Numbered from the stretch's first letter, positions 28,801-37,681 are shown. The stretch is 64,000 nucleotides of DNA from Dasyornis broadbenti (GCA_013397935.1 VZRN01000634.1:1800563-1864562); one strand, 5' to 3'. Notes: generated by a model not told the origin, from the sequence alone. Program-made: numbers and translations.

Positions 28801-31800
28801 CACGGGGACAGCTCGTACCTCTCTGCGGCCAGGGGTTCACAGGAGCATCTACACTCCCCGAGCCCTGGGCTCAGCCTGCAGACACCTGCTGCCTATCTAC
28901 AGTCAGTCAACACCAGGCTTTCATCTTGAGGGAAAGATTAGCAATGAGATTAGGTTTATAAATGCCTATTTTTCTGGAAGATATGATGTATTGATCCCAA
29001 AGAAGATGATGAGGCTCCAGGGCCAATTCTATCAATATCCTCATGGCAAACCTCCACCTGCACACAAATCTCTGGTAAATTCTTGAGCTGGCAGAGGCTC
29101 TTGCAAAACCTACTGCTACAGGGCAGCTGAACTGCCACCTCTAACATTTCCTTGGAAGAGCATCAGAAGAGTACAATGAATAAGGGATGGCAGAGCCACA
29201 AGAAGAGCTGCACCCTTAGAACATGGCGGGAGCCACAGGGCAGTGCAGTGCTGGCAGCATACCCTGATCCCCAAGCCACAGGTGGCAGTGGGGCCATCCC
29301 AGGAGCAGCCATGCTGGGATGGCCCTCACACGGAAGCAGGTCAGCAGCAAACACCTCCCGGAGCCAGGCAGGACAGATGCACAGCAGCACCCACCATGCC
29401 AACACTTCAAAGGGACCTGGCCTGTACAAGGCCTGCATGTCCTGCCCACGGCATGAAAGTTGCAACAGGATTAGCCCATTGCTAGGAGTGATGGCTTGGT
29501 CACCTCACCAGGTTCAAGGACTCCTTAAATTATCTTTTCTCAGACTGGGGAAGATTTTTAAGGAAAGGCTCACTCTATTTTCAAGCTCCTTCTTTTACTT
29601 CTCCCGAAGCACCTGCTCCAACACAGCGTAGGAAGCAGGATACAGTACCAGATGGTCCTCTCTTCTGACCCAGGGGCTGTGCTTCTCCTCCGAGGCCTTC
29701 CGGGGCTTATGTGCAGTCAATGTGCAGACACACATCCCTATCACCCAAACCTGGGGGTGTGCTCAGCTAAGAAACTGTACAGCAAAAAAAAAAAGGGAAG
29801 GTTCTGAAAAACTAGAATGACCTTTTCAAAAGGCTTAGATTTATATACACTGAGGATTAGAGGAAAAATGCAAAAGAAAATGCTGTGAAAGGAAAGGAAG
29901 GTAAGAAATAGAGAAAAAATGTTAACTCGGTGCAATTCGGGTTTGTGGACCGTCATGCAGGCAGCACGACTGACCCACAGAGGATTGTCCTCATGGACCA
30001 GCTGAATCACCACCTCACAGCACCAGCTGATCCTTGTGGTCAAAGAAGGCTTGGACACCGTCACATCCAGGCATGCACAGAGCCACCTGGGATCTGGCTC
30101 CACAGTCAAGCTGCAAGCCCTGGAGCAGGAGTATCCCACTCCCAGGCATCCCTCCAGGAACTGCCAGAGGGAAACACCGGCTGTGCCTGAGCAGGAGCAC
30201 CCGGAGCATCGCTATGGCACAGCTGCAGCCACTCACTGACACACAAAACCAGCAAAACCTCATTCCTGCTGACCACAGGCCATTGCTGCCAGCAGGACAA
30301 GGTGCAGCCAACCAAGGATCCCAGACAAGGTGCAGCCACATAAGGATTCCACGTTCATGGAAGCGCCATCCTTTGATACAATTGTGGGAGCTGGAGTGAG
30401 CAGGAGGGTCTGCAGGAGCCACAGTGGAGCCATACTGCCAGTGAGGAGGAGGAGGATGTTCAGGGGAGCTCAAAAGATCCAGGGTATCCCAGTGTGCTGG
30501 AGACCATGGAGTTTTGGGGAGGGGGGAGGAATCGCCTCCAATTTATATTTAGCAGCTGTGAAACTGTGGAAGCTTTGCTTAGAAAAGGTGAAGCAAATGC
30601 AAACTAAGCAGAAACAAGGCTTACTTGTTACCTTCTGTTATGCTCTCATGATTTCATGTCCAATCAGAAAAATTCTATTCTCATATCACACCAAACTAAG
30701 CAAAAATTGGGAAAGATAAAAGTCAGCTCCACCATACATGAATTCACGTCTCTTGCAAGAAATGTAATAAAAGATTCTCAACACCCACTCTTTTGGATTC
30801 AACCACAGTGTGGGAGTTGAGAAAATCTAGTTTCTTGCATTTCTGATATATAGGAACTTCAATGTACTTTTAGTTTTCTCCTTTTTCCAGTTTCAGTCAC
30901 TCTTCCCTTACCAAAGAGAGCAGCGGTGTTTGCACATCAGCACCAGGGCATATTTGCCAGCTGTGCAGGAAAAGGCACATTTAGCATCTGCTACTAGTAC
31001 ATATCTTCTCAGACCAAACCATCAGCCCCTAAGCCAGAGCCCATTCAGCACAAAAGATTTCCAAAGCTCAATAAAAATATACAGACATCAGTAACTTTCC
31101 CATCATCATTCAATACCAAGCAAACACTGTTTTCTCGAAGGGGAATTCCAGCTTTCTGCACAAAGTAACTCTTGGGAAATATATCAGCAGTAAATCCTTA
31201 GGCCTCACTACCAGCTTAGGGAACCTGGAATGAAGCTCACTGAGGTCACTGGAACAACTTCTTTCACAGCTGATATACCCAGGAAACTAAACTATGCAGC
31301 CAGGTTCCCCCAATGGCATCACCTGGAAACTCTGCTGTAAAGCAAGGGAAAATAAACACATTTTTTTCCTGAACTGAAAGTGGAAATGCCAGATTCTGGC
31401 ATTCCCCCATTGAGCAAAAGCACATTTCAAATGGAGCTAACCACATTCCTGCAGCAGGAGCAGGCCTGTGGAACAGAAAGTGAGATGGGGAGGATATTGC
31501 TGGTGCTTGCTGGCTGTCTCAGAGCACCCAGTCCCTGGACAAACACCCCTGGAGTAGCAGGATAACTGTGCTGTGTGCTGGGTCCCAGGGAACAGCTCTG
31601 CCCCAGGAGATCCTGACTCATCCCCGCTCTAAAACCAAGTCCAGCATCGCCTGGGAGGAAAAAAGTACTCAGAAAACAAGGCAGCCCCACCCAGGCACTT
31701 CCACCACTGCTCCTCACACTCCAGTTCCTCTGCCCAACGATTTTCCAATGGCCTTAAATTTCCCTGCATTAGGGAAGCTGGCAGATGAAACGAGGAAGGC

Positions 31801-34308
31801 TGTGGCAGCAGAACAAGCTGAGGAGTGTGGGACCTGCACTGTGCTCAGCACATGTGCCAAAACAACCACTGCCACAGTGACACGTGGCCATTCACAGGAC
31901 CAGGCTGAGGGCACTCGCCTGGTTTGTGGCTCCAGGATTTCCTTTCAAGTCCTACCTGCCAAAACCAACACTAACAAAAGGCTCCCACGACAGCACAAGC
32001 AGGGGCAATGTCTGAGCTCTAAACTCCCCATCTCCATGCTCATGGGGGATGCTCTCCAAGCATCCTCTAGTTCAGTGGCAAAGAGAGTGCTTTGGAAAAC
32101 TTTCTTTCCCCCACCATGTTCTACACTTTGGTTTTTCCCTCCCACACAGCCCTGCTGTCACTTCACTTTTGTCCTGGTACATGAATGATAAGCCTTTAAA
32201 CTGTGGTTGTAGCAAGTGTGATGTAGGGAGAGGAAGCGCATCCCACTTACTACTGACTGCTCCCAGACTACTACTGCTCTGTGGCCCACCCAGAGGGTCT
32301 GGACTGATGGAAGTACAGAGCTTTTGGAGGCTGCTGTGGTTCTGCCACGCTCTGAGGGAGCCCAAACCATTTTAGAGATGAGAATGGCCATAAAAGGCTT
32401 GGGATTTTTACAGGCTTTTATCTCGCTCTAAGGCAGATATGGGCAGATCACCTTCTACTAGAAACAACCAAAAAGTTTCCAGTACTGCTACATGTAGGGA
32501 AATGGTTAAAACATGGTCCCAGATCAGGCTGAATGCTCAGAAACCAGCAATAAGGGAAAAAAACTTCTGATTTATTTTTAATCTCATGATTTGGAGAACC
32601 TTACTCAACATTGTCTCTTTTTCAATATTTTATTTTAAGAACCTATGTAGATGCCAAATCATGGGTCTGGATCTTGCAGCTGTATCCACACAAGTGTGCC
32701 TTTGTGGGGATCTTTTGACTCCATATGACCATCACACAAAGGTCATCTGCCAAAAGCTGTTTAGGAGAGAAGGCTCACGCTCAGAAGAAACCCACTACCT
32801 GCTTTCACCTTGTTACATCACTCATAACAAACATTCACCATCTCTGTCCCCCTCCCCATGTCACCAGCTCCTGCTCCAGCAGCATGGGTGTTCCATGCCC
32901 ACAGCAGCACAAGAAGGATTTAATCGCATCCATTCAAGCAGCATCCTTTGCTAATTGACCATGATTACCTCTGCCTACGTTTATATCTACTGTGTTTTCA
33001 GGGTGCAGGGAAACCAACAGGGTCAGGACAGACAGAGTAGAAGGGGCTATTGGCACCACCTCAGAAGGGCATGTACACATGTAGCTCCTGGGAAGCAGGT
33101 GACAGGTTGGTTGTGGTCCTCACCACAAGTTGGTGAGGACATAATCCTCACCTGTGACTCACCCCCTGACAAATTCTTCCTGCACCCCCAATTGTGCTTT
33201 TCAAAGAGGTCAAGCAACCTGGAATTAAATGGGAAACTTTTTTTGGGTCAGTGTGTCTTTTTTGTGCCTGGTACAGCTCCAAGCACTCTGCCAGCTACAA
33301 GACCAGGAATGATGCCTCTGCCTGCTTTCAACTCCTGACAAGGAGTTGGCATCCTCTAGTGAGGCAGGAGTCACCAAGGTGCCACTACCTTTCCTGGTTT
33401 AGGAAAGACCTCATTGAAAAAATACCTGTAACTCGCCACAGGAAAACGGGAAAATAATGAAAACATGAGGGCTTCACACAGATTCTGAGCAGATCACTGT
33501 CCATCAAATGAAACATCGCTGAGGCAGCTACGGCCTGAGGTAAGGGATCAGATTGCATTTGCTTCTCACATTCAGGGTGTGCAGCCATAGAACCACAGCC
33601 ACATCAGTACAATGCTGCACTCCCGGCACAACCTGGGATTCATTCAGAGGTCTTTGAGGACCAAGGAACAAGGGAGGGAAGATGAGGTGTCTAACAGCGA
33701 CACACACCTTATGCACACCTCCTGCTTCCCTGCTTCAGACCCTAGGACCGGGCACTCACTGCCAGCACTCAGATGCAACTTCCCAGGGAAGAGTTCTTTA
33801 GTTCTGGCCACGGGAATCCGCACAGGGCAGTTGTACCGGCGAACATCCTCCTGTCACCGGCAGCACCCCCTGCCTTCAACCCGCACTTTGAGCCACGCAT
33901 TACAGGGACATGTCAGGGAATGTCAGCAGCGCGGGGGACGCAGCTTCTCCTGAAAAGCCGGGGCCGTTCCGCACCGATCGTGCCGTCCATTGAATAAACA
34001 ACGAAAGAACACCTCGAATCCTCAGCAACCCGCGTGCGACGACCCCTCCCGAGGCTGCCCCGGGCAGCGGCACCCGAGTGCCACAACGCGCCCGGCATCG
34101 GCACCGGCACCGGCACCGGGAGCGAGCCGAGGGTGGCAGGGAGGGATGCGGCACCTGTGGGGGCCCCGGCGGGGGCGGCAGCGGTGCCGCTGCCCCCACA
34201 GCGGGGGCTGTCCGGGGAATGCCCTGTCCTCCCGCCCGCCGCCCCGCACTCACCGGCGGCGGCCTCGAGCAGCGCGGCGGCGCGGAGCAGGCGGTAGTAG
34301 CGCTCCAT
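1669..34308 (-). CDS. MCF2: MCF2 (DBL) Rho guanine-nucleotide exchange factor, N-terminal part, 13 exons
   Basis: MCF2 activates Rho-family GTPases by nucleotide exchange; it is a cytosolic and membrane-associated signalling protein. Thirteen exons on the minus strand join in frame to give 544 codons plus one base. Residues ~20-190 form a SEC14/CRAL-TRIO-like region (FAFLSGGRGKD, LVMVLRPTGFFQRTFTDIG, GGTLEYCHSEW). Residues ~190-500 form a spectrin-like helical region (FALTVKEIAQMLQ, FDGFWEKHQLKMEQYLQLWK, VILHGHQLAANHHYAL). A linker ending RPVQLVAPRPE and SKSPLFSP follows. The catalytic DH-PH exons lie beyond the left edge. Recalled human MCF2 agrees closely along its length, and better than its paralogue MCF2L. 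The start at 34308 is chosen for its strong Kozak context (G at -3 and +4), its CpG island and phase agreement with exon 2. A second, internal start exists at 15101. The upstream neighbour ATP11C is on the same strand, as in human Xq27. Confidence 0.93.
1983..2174 (-). CDS. MCF2: MCF2 exon 12 (spectrin-like region)
   Basis: Sixty-four codons in phase 0 between CCCCAG and GTAAGC. Encodes ALQCCDEGAYLLANQQMDKC, then QSKEGAQKALQDIERFLES and a segment ending FESVLTSELK. The CCDEGxxLLANQ motif is shared with human MCF2. Confidence 0.95.
3475..3666 (-). CDS. MCF2: MCF2 exon 11 (spectrin-like region)
   Basis: Sixty-four codons in phase 0 between GAAG and GTAGGG. Encodes DLIGKAQVVILHGHQLAANH, then HYALNLICQQCNELRHHSD, and a basic helix ending THTRLQQ-like (DLHTRLQQ). 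Closely matches human MCF2. Confidence 0.95.
4786..4905 (-). CDS. MCF2: MCF2 exon 10 (spectrin-like region)
   Basis: Forty codons in phase 0 between TCTAG and GTGAGA. Encodes VKNAIEFLTGQQAELPNTGD, then SIPQVKQRLKDLEHFDGMAQ. It lines up with the human segment containing EFLLNQQAEL and QVKQKIKKLE. Confidence 0.93.
5272..5386 (-). CDS. MCF2: MCF2 exon 9 (spectrin-like region)
   Basis: Begins one base before LLGQLREMETAFDGFWEKHQ and continues LKMEQYLQLWKFEQSFQE, ending in phase 0 at GTAGGA. The core matches human MCF2 almost without change and differs clearly from MCF2L (FDEFWAKHQQKLEQ). Confidence 0.95.
5852..5976 (-). CDS. MCF2: MCF2 exon 8
   Basis: Bounded by TGTACAG and GTGAGT, 125 nt, leaving in phase 2. 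Encodes EDITAVTKEGNLLLSSFEEP, then a charged, variable stretch and SGDWETVN. The conserved start DITAVTKEG and end GDWxTxN match human MCF2; the middle is Gln/Asp-rich and less conserved. Confidence 0.93.
5977..8799 (-). other. MCF2 intron 7
   Basis: No exon recognised. It holds an exact-looking 21-bp tandem duplication at 8119-8160 and otherwise unremarkable unique sequence. A 160-codon open frame on the plus strand (6670-7152) has no protein-like features. Confidence 0.6.
8119..8160. repeat. Tandem duplication, 2 x 21 bp
   Basis: Two adjacent 21-base units (8119-8139 and 8140-8160) that differ at a single base. Local duplication in MCF2 intron 7; no function implied. Confidence 0.85.
8800..8949 (-). 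CDS. MCF2: MCF2 exon 7
   Basis: Fifty codons in phase 0, bounded by CAG and GTATGG. Encodes AIESFALTVKEIAQMLQCF, then GTELAETELPEDMYSIERIL. It starts the helical spectrin-like region; the FGTELAETELP motif is diagnostic for MCF2/MCF2L. Confidence 0.96.
9589..9705 (-). CDS. MCF2: MCF2 exon 6 (SEC14-like region)
   Basis: Thirty-nine codons in phase 0, bounded by TAG and GTGAGT. Encodes VVMLSSVSDLLTYIDEQQLT, then PELGGTLEYCHSEWVIFRT. The LGGTLxYCHSxW motif closes the SEC14-like region in this family. Confidence 0.96.
10470..10985 (-). mobile_element. CR1 LINE fragment (3' part), inverted
   Basis: Begins with the reverse complement of the CR1 3' end (TGGTTTGGGTTGGAAG followed by the AACCTTAAGGATCAT-type segment), then the CR1 3' UTR pattern with the TTCTTCCTAATATCTAATCT segment. 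The element's sense strand is minus. It lies in MCF2 intron 5 and ends ~45 bases from the exon 5 donor. Open frames here are element-derived. Boundaries approximate. Confidence 0.88.
11033..11152 (-). CDS. MCF2: MCF2 exon 5 (SEC14-like region)
   Basis: Forty codons between CCTTCCAG and GTACGA, phase 0 at both ends. Encodes ASFPGNLHLVMVLRPTGFF, then QRTFTDIGFRFSQEDFLLKL. It is nearly identical to human MCF2 at this point. It receives splicing from exon 4 or from the alternative first exon. Its donor lies only ~45 bases from a CR1 fragment. Confidence 0.95.
12111..13121. mobile_element. Solo LTR of an endogenous retrovirus
   Basis: Starts TGTGCTGGTTT and ends AAACCATCACA, so it has the TG...CA ends of an LTR. 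The 5-base sequence CCCAC lies immediately on both sides (12106-12110 and 13122-13126), a target-site duplication. The outer ~20 bases form an imperfect inverted repeat. No gag, pol or env is present, so this is a solo LTR left by recombination. A 5-bp duplication and ~1-kb length are compatible with avian ERVL-like LTRs, but the family was not checked. One undetermined base is at 12678. Orientation not settled. Confidence 0.82.
14482..14511 (+). repeat. AATAAA followed by a 20-base poly(A) run
   Basis: A polyadenylation-type hexamer (~14482) precedes a 20-base A run. This looks like the 3' tail of a retroposed transcript on the plus strand, but I recognise no parent sequence upstream and could not identify target duplications. 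Confidence 0.35.
14820..15285 (-). promoter_or_regulatory. MCF2: CpG-rich island, probable internal MCF2 promoter P2
   Basis: An isolated island of high GC and frequent CpG in otherwise AT-leaning intron 4. It contains the alternative first exon at 15054-15101. The long open frames on both strands here come from GC-rich composition and are not genes. A (GGGAT)n run lies at ~15106-15125, just upstream of the ATG. Confidence 0.7.
15054..15101 (-). CDS. MCF2: MCF2 alternative first exon (short isoform)
   Basis: ATG at 15101 opens MAEAGPRRGGRAARDA and ends in phase 0 at a GTAAGG donor, which joins exon 5 (ASFPGNLHL). The recalled human canonical MCF2 starts MAEANPRRGKM and enters the same exon, so this is its counterpart. 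Kozak context is strong (GCCATGG). The exon sits in a CpG-rich island inside intron 4. The product lacks the first half of the SEC14-like region. Confidence 0.85.
17251..17341 (-). CDS. MCF2: MCF2 exon 4 (SEC14-like region)
   Basis: Encodes QHESDTKFILILDRRLDTW and then SVKTTLQKIA, ending in phase 0 at GTAAGT. The ILDRRxDxW motif is shared by the MCF2/MCF2L SEC14-like domain. This exon is the last one used only by the long isoform; the next exon can also be joined to the internal first exon at 15101. Confidence 0.92.
17381..17505. repeat. Imperfect direct repeat, period about 71 bp
   Basis: The stretch GTGACTCTGTTCCCAAAAAA occurs at 17388 and again at 17459, each followed by a similar AGAACAYRGAATGC segment. 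It is a local duplication in MCF2 intron 3, only ~40 bases beyond the exon 4 acceptor. Confidence 0.75.
17563..17857 (+). mobile_element. CR1 LINE fragment (3' end)
   Basis: Sense-strand CR1 3' sequence: the GGCACAAACTGAAACACA segment, AACAGGCTGCCAAGAGAGGT, and the terminal TCCCTTCCAACCC with TTCTCTGATTCTGTGA. Lies in MCF2 intron 3. A second short TTTCTGTGATTCTG tail follows at ~17884. Confidence 0.88.
17858..23065 (-). other. MCF2 intron 3, distal part
   Basis: Apart from the inverted CR1 at ~20385-20935 and a T run at 22330, I see unique intron sequence only. The open frames at 18102-18575 and 18695-19018 show no splice sites or recognisable protein motifs. Confidence 0.55.
20385..20935 (-). 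mobile_element. CR1 LINE fragment, inverted, older
   Basis: Inverted CR1 3' region: TCAGCCTCCTTCTCTCCAAA, then CTCCTCACAGGACAT, CTCTGGACACATTCAAGGA and ACAGTACTCAAGGTG-type segments in the expected order. Diverged from the consensus I remember, so an old copy. A GGATGGAACGGAAT-type simple repeat marks its 3' edge. Confidence 0.85.
23066..23180 (-). CDS. MCF2: MCF2 exon 3 (SEC14-like region)
   Basis: Preceded by a very long pyrimidine run and CAG, and followed by GTATGA. Encodes GRGKDKAWIITLPDNARF and then VPEENVSKVLTYLTSV. Length is 115 nt and it leaves in phase 2. The GGRGKDxAWIIT motif is characteristic of MCF2 and its relatives. Confidence 0.92.
23735..23803 (-). CDS. MCF2: MCF2 exon 2
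   Basis: Lies between an AG acceptor (TTTCTCCAG) and a GTGAGT donor. It encodes TATPICAKDISDDLMKEFAF followed by LSG, the start of the SEC14-like region. Length is 69 nt, entering in phase 1 and leaving in phase 1, consistent with exons 1 and 3. Human MCF2 has a closely similar AFLSGGRGKD junction. Confidence 0.88.
23804..34253 (-). other. MCF2 intron 1 (10.4 kb)
   Basis: No conserved exon recognised on either strand. Contains a 28-bp tandem duplication (30296-30351). The longest open frame, 206 codons at 31568-32188 plus strand, lacks splice signals and protein-like composition. It is the largest MCF2 intron in the window and a plausible place for regulatory elements, but I can point to none. 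Confidence 0.55.
30296..30351. repeat. Tandem duplication, 2 x 28 bp
   Basis: Two adjacent 28-base units, both opening GACAAGGTGCAGCCA, differing at a few positions. Located in MCF2 intron 1. Confidence 0.8.
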
Positions 34309-34351
34309 GTCCCCCGCCGAGGTGGCCCCCGGCGGGGGCCCGGCCGGGGCC
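33950..34351 (-). promoter_or_regulatory. MCF2: CpG-rich island, probable MCF2 promoter P1
   Basis: Very GC-rich and CpG-dense sequence surrounds MCF2 exon 1, typical of a vertebrate housekeeping-type promoter. It runs into an assembly gap on its upstream side, so the transcription start and most of the core promoter may be missing. It includes a short (CGGCAC)n run near 34096-34120. Promoter role is inferred from composition and position. Confidence 0.65.
34254..34308 (-). CDS. MCF2: MCF2 exon 1 (long isoform), coding part
   Basis: ATG at 34308 opens MERYYRLLRAAALLEAAA. The exon ends one base into a codon before GTGAGT (34253-34248). That phase fits exon 2, which begins with two bases completing Glu. 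It sits in a GC-rich island beside an assembly gap. I do not recall this exact leader from human MCF2, so the start is supported by phase, Kozak context and CpG setting, not by homology. Confidence 0.75.
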
Positions 34352-34559
34352 NNNNNNNNNNNNNNNNNNNNNNNNNNNNNNNNNNNNNNNNNNNNNNNNN
34401 NNNNNNNNNNNNNNNNNNNNNNNNNNNNNNNNNNNNNNNNNNNNNNNNNNNNNNNNNNNNNNNNNNNNNNNNNNNNNNNNNNNNNNNNNNNNNNNNNNNN
34501 NNNNNNNNNNNNNNNNNNNNNNNNNNNNNNNNNNNNNNNNNNNNNNNNNNNNNNNNNNN
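34352..34559. other. Assembly gap (208 undetermined bases)
   Basis: A run of n between the GC-rich MCF2 exon 1 region and a pyrimidine-rich tract. Such gaps commonly mark GC-rich or low-complexity promoter sequence that assembled badly; the real length may differ. Confidence 0.99.
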
Positions 34560-34825
34560 CTCTTTATTCCTTTTCCCCTTTTCTCTTTTCCCCATTTTTT
34601 CCTTTTTACTTTCCCCTTTTTTTCCTATTTTTTTAGTTTATTCCCTCTTCCCCTTTCTCCTTCCCTTTCCCTTTTTTCTTTTCACCCCTTCCCTCTTCTT
34701 TTTATTCCCTCTTTTCCCTTTTCTTCCTTCCTTCTTTTTCTTTTTAAATTTTCTCTCCCTTTTTTCCTCTCTTTCCTTTCCATCCTTCCCTTTTTCTTTT
34801 TCTTTAATTATTTTTTAAATTTACC
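34560..34825. repeat. Long polypyrimidine tract
   Basis: About 265 bases almost wholly T and C on the plus strand (purine-rich on minus), irregular TTTTCCC-type. It lies immediately upstream of the MCF2 promoter island. The open frames crossing it are low complexity and span the gap, so they are not genes. Confidence 0.92.
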
Positions 34826-36727
34826 ACTATTCCCAGTGCTCCCCAGCACACCACCCTGCGGCTGGATTTCCTCCCTGCCCTAGTGCCTATAGCACTTCCC
34901 TAGGAAAAAAAAAAAGAAATAAATAAAAGCATTTCCATCCTCTGCAAGCAGCATTCTAGCAAATTCCTTGAACGATTTATGAGAACTACATTAAGCCGTG
35001 CTACAGCCAATGCTGGCCAGAGCTCCAGGCACAGCACTGGGCTGACCCATCCCTCTCAGTTTCCCCAACGCTGAGGTTCAAATGATGCCAGCTCGTTCCC
35101 GACGGGAGCCTGAGCTGCCCAGGAAGGCAGCATGGAGAAGTAGATGTTCCTGTTTTTCCAAAACAACCTTTTAATTATGCTCTTTACTATAATAGCAGCC
35201 TTTTTCCAACACTTCAGCAGTCAGGGCTATTAATTAAAGAGCTATGGTCTAACAGTGGTAATATAAAACCCAGCATCTTTTGGTAGGTCCTTCTTACACT
35301 GATACAGAATTTGTCAAGGAAAAGCTACCCATTCAGTCAGTGCCTTGATCATGACACAGCAGATTCTCACTAACCAAACAGTTTGGATAGTTGATTTTCT
35401 GTCTGGTCATAAAGCATATCTTGTGTGACAGGGAGAGTTCATGTGCCATTACTCATGGTAAAATCTGTCTGATACGAAAGGCTGCAAGTAAAGAAAGAAA
35501 GCCATGCCACTCCCCTGCTGTGTTCTTATCACAGGAATGCTACTTGTCCTAAACTGCCACGGCTCATACAGAAAGGGGACCCATCCAAGTGCTGAAAGTC
35601 TCTTTTTTGCTCTACCACTGTGCAGGGGATGCTCTGCTGTAACTGAGACTCATCCCCACTGAGGGGCACATATCCACTTCTGGCACAGGATTTGGGGAAA
35701 AAGAAGCTACCCAGTAGAAGATGTGGCTGTCACTCCTAAGGTTTTGCAATCAATCCGTTCCTCTCTGAACAGAAGACAAAGTCTTTAAGACAGGATCTGG
35801 ATCAGGTCTCTGCAGCCAACACACCCTACTCAAGCCCCAGGTAGGCTGGGCTGGGCCACAGCACTGGATGCTGGCAGGAATCCTGCACATCCCAAACCTC
35901 CTCCAGACAGTTCAGCTGACACAAGACAACCTCAGCCAGCTCTCAGCATGGAAAAGCTGTGCTCACTCAGACTGGAAGGTAATTGCTCATGACTTTTCTT
36001 TGCGGCCCCTAAGATTCATGGTTTGGAAACCTGGCTGCTACAAACCCTCCTTTGGGGCATTTCACAATAAATGCCCAGCTATCCCAGCAAGGCATGCTGC
36101 AGAGCCATCGTCCAGCTTCTCAGATTTTACACTGGCAGAAGCTCCCTGGCATGTCTGTGTCCTCCAGAGCCGAGTGTTACTCTCTGCCTGCCCAGGAGAT
36201 GACAAACTGAGATAGAAGGAGCAAGGAGACAGAAAAAAGGAACCATGACAGACAGAAACATGGCTGTTTCTTTTTCAGGCCCCGTAACAATGTTCAGCAT
36301 TCTGATCATGGTACATATAAACTTGTGTGTAAGGGGCAGGAGCCCTTTAAAGCTGTGGAAAATCTTGACAGCACCTGCAGCACCTGTTTGCAGAGATTTA
36401 TTTTATGTGGGTGCAATGCCTCATCCTTAAATCTAATCTTAGGGAGAAGGTGTAGGAAGAATTCCAACTAATTTCATTAATTCTAGATCAGAGGCTGAAA
36501 AAAACCTCCTCAAACAAAATTCTAAACCTCTTGAATTTGAAAAAAAAAAAAAAAAAAAAATTTTCCAGATTATTATGGCTAGAAGATTGGATTGAGACTG
36601 GAGCCATTACTTGGATTTGAGAACTCACTCCTCAAAAATACCTGTTCAGTCAAGTGCTCAGAACCAGAAAAACAGAGCTGACTAAATGCAGGTTAGAGTC
36701 AGAGTGATGTCCAAGGGAATTGCTCAC
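34826..36727. other. Intergenic DNA upstream of MCF2
   Basis: Unique-looking sequence between the pyrimidine tract and the exon-like stretches further up. It holds a 20-base A run near 36540-36560. I see no supported gene here. Confidence 0.5.
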
Positions 36728-36820
36728 CTCTGGAACAAGCATAGTGACAACAAACTGCTTGTGCATGAGAGCAATTAAACTCAGGTTGGTTTTCATGAAC
36801 AGGGATTTTGGGAGGATTTC
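36728..36820 (-). other. Unassigned exon-like stretch
   Basis: Thirty-one open codons (EILPKSLFMKTNLSLIALMH, then KQFVVTMLVPE) lie exactly between a good acceptor (CTGTCTGCACAG) and a GTGAGC donor, phase 0 at both ends. I do not recognise the peptide. It could be an exon of an unknown gene, an upstream exon of MCF2 or chance. Confidence 0.3.
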
Positions 36821-37414
36821 CTGTGCAGACAGCAGCATCACCCTCAATCCAGGGGCACCGTCCACTGTGGGTCTTTCCAAGCTGGTCCAGGTGGAGCAGA
36901 CCCTCCATAGCCTAGCAGAAATCTTGGTCCCACTGAAGCCAGCCAAGCCTGCAGAGATTTCATCTCTGCAGGAGGAGGATTTTATGTTGCCTACTTGAAT
37001 GTGATTTAAAAAGGCTCCACTCTGCTCTGCCACTCTCACTTTCCCCCTGTGTGGGTCAGACTTGCCTTATTTGTTGTTACAACCCCTGGTTTTTGAAGGG
37101 AACGCTCACACAGGTGTACACACACACCCCTTCTCAAGGCCACAGTGTATTTTCCAGCTTAGCAGGTTCTCCCCAGACGTGTGAAAATTTAAGAAGCAAA
37201 GTCCAATCCCAGCAGCAAGAACACTGTGGATGCATGTCGTGCAATAGCTGCAGGGGGACAGGGAGGGACAGGGACACCATGACCCCTCCACGTGCCAAAA
37301 GCCCTCACACGCCAACAGTTTGACCTTAAAGAAATTGCTGTCCTCGTTAAAAATCACCTTACAACATGACATTGCTTCTCCTTTCTAACAAGAAGGATGT
37401 TTTAAATGGGTGTT

Positions 37415-37681
37415 TTAAATGCTAATTTTGGTGCTTTCTGAAATACTTGGTGACCTGCGGTCATCTCCATCGCTTACATTTACAGCTTTTGTCCTGTCAG
37501 CCTGGGTAGTCAGCTCAGAGTAAAATCCTTTCCAGCTCTTCAGATGATTTTCACTATCACTCACTTGAGCTATTAAGATTCTCAATGCGTGTATCTGGTT
37601 TCCAATAGTACAAGCTGCTTCGGAAAGGTTAGAGTTTGTTTTAAATAGCTCAGCCATCTGTCCTGCCGTGGCTGATGGGAG
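37415..37681 (-). other. Unassigned candidate coding exon
   Basis: An open frame begins right after a CTGTGCAG acceptor and runs 88 codons to a stop. Its composition is protein-like: LPSATAGQMAELFKTNSNLS, then EAACTIGNQIHALRILIAQ, VSDSENHLKSWKGFYSELTT. A possible GTAAGC donor after KAVN (~37480) would make it a phase-0 internal exon. I do not recognise the family. It is on the same strand as its neighbours, between the ATP11C poly(A) site and the MCF2 promoter. Confidence 0.35.

Noticed and set aside
31568..32188. 206-codon open frame on plus in MCF2 intron 1
   Set aside because: No splice signals, no recognisable motif, Ser/Thr/Pro/Cys-rich chance-like composition.
33990..34883. 297-codon and other open frames across the gap
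   Set aside because: They read through 208 undetermined bases and a pyrimidine tract; low-complexity translation.
35868..35981. Exon-like stretch on plus ending at a GTAATT donor
   Set aside because: The acceptor lacks a pyrimidine tract and the peptide resembles nothing known.
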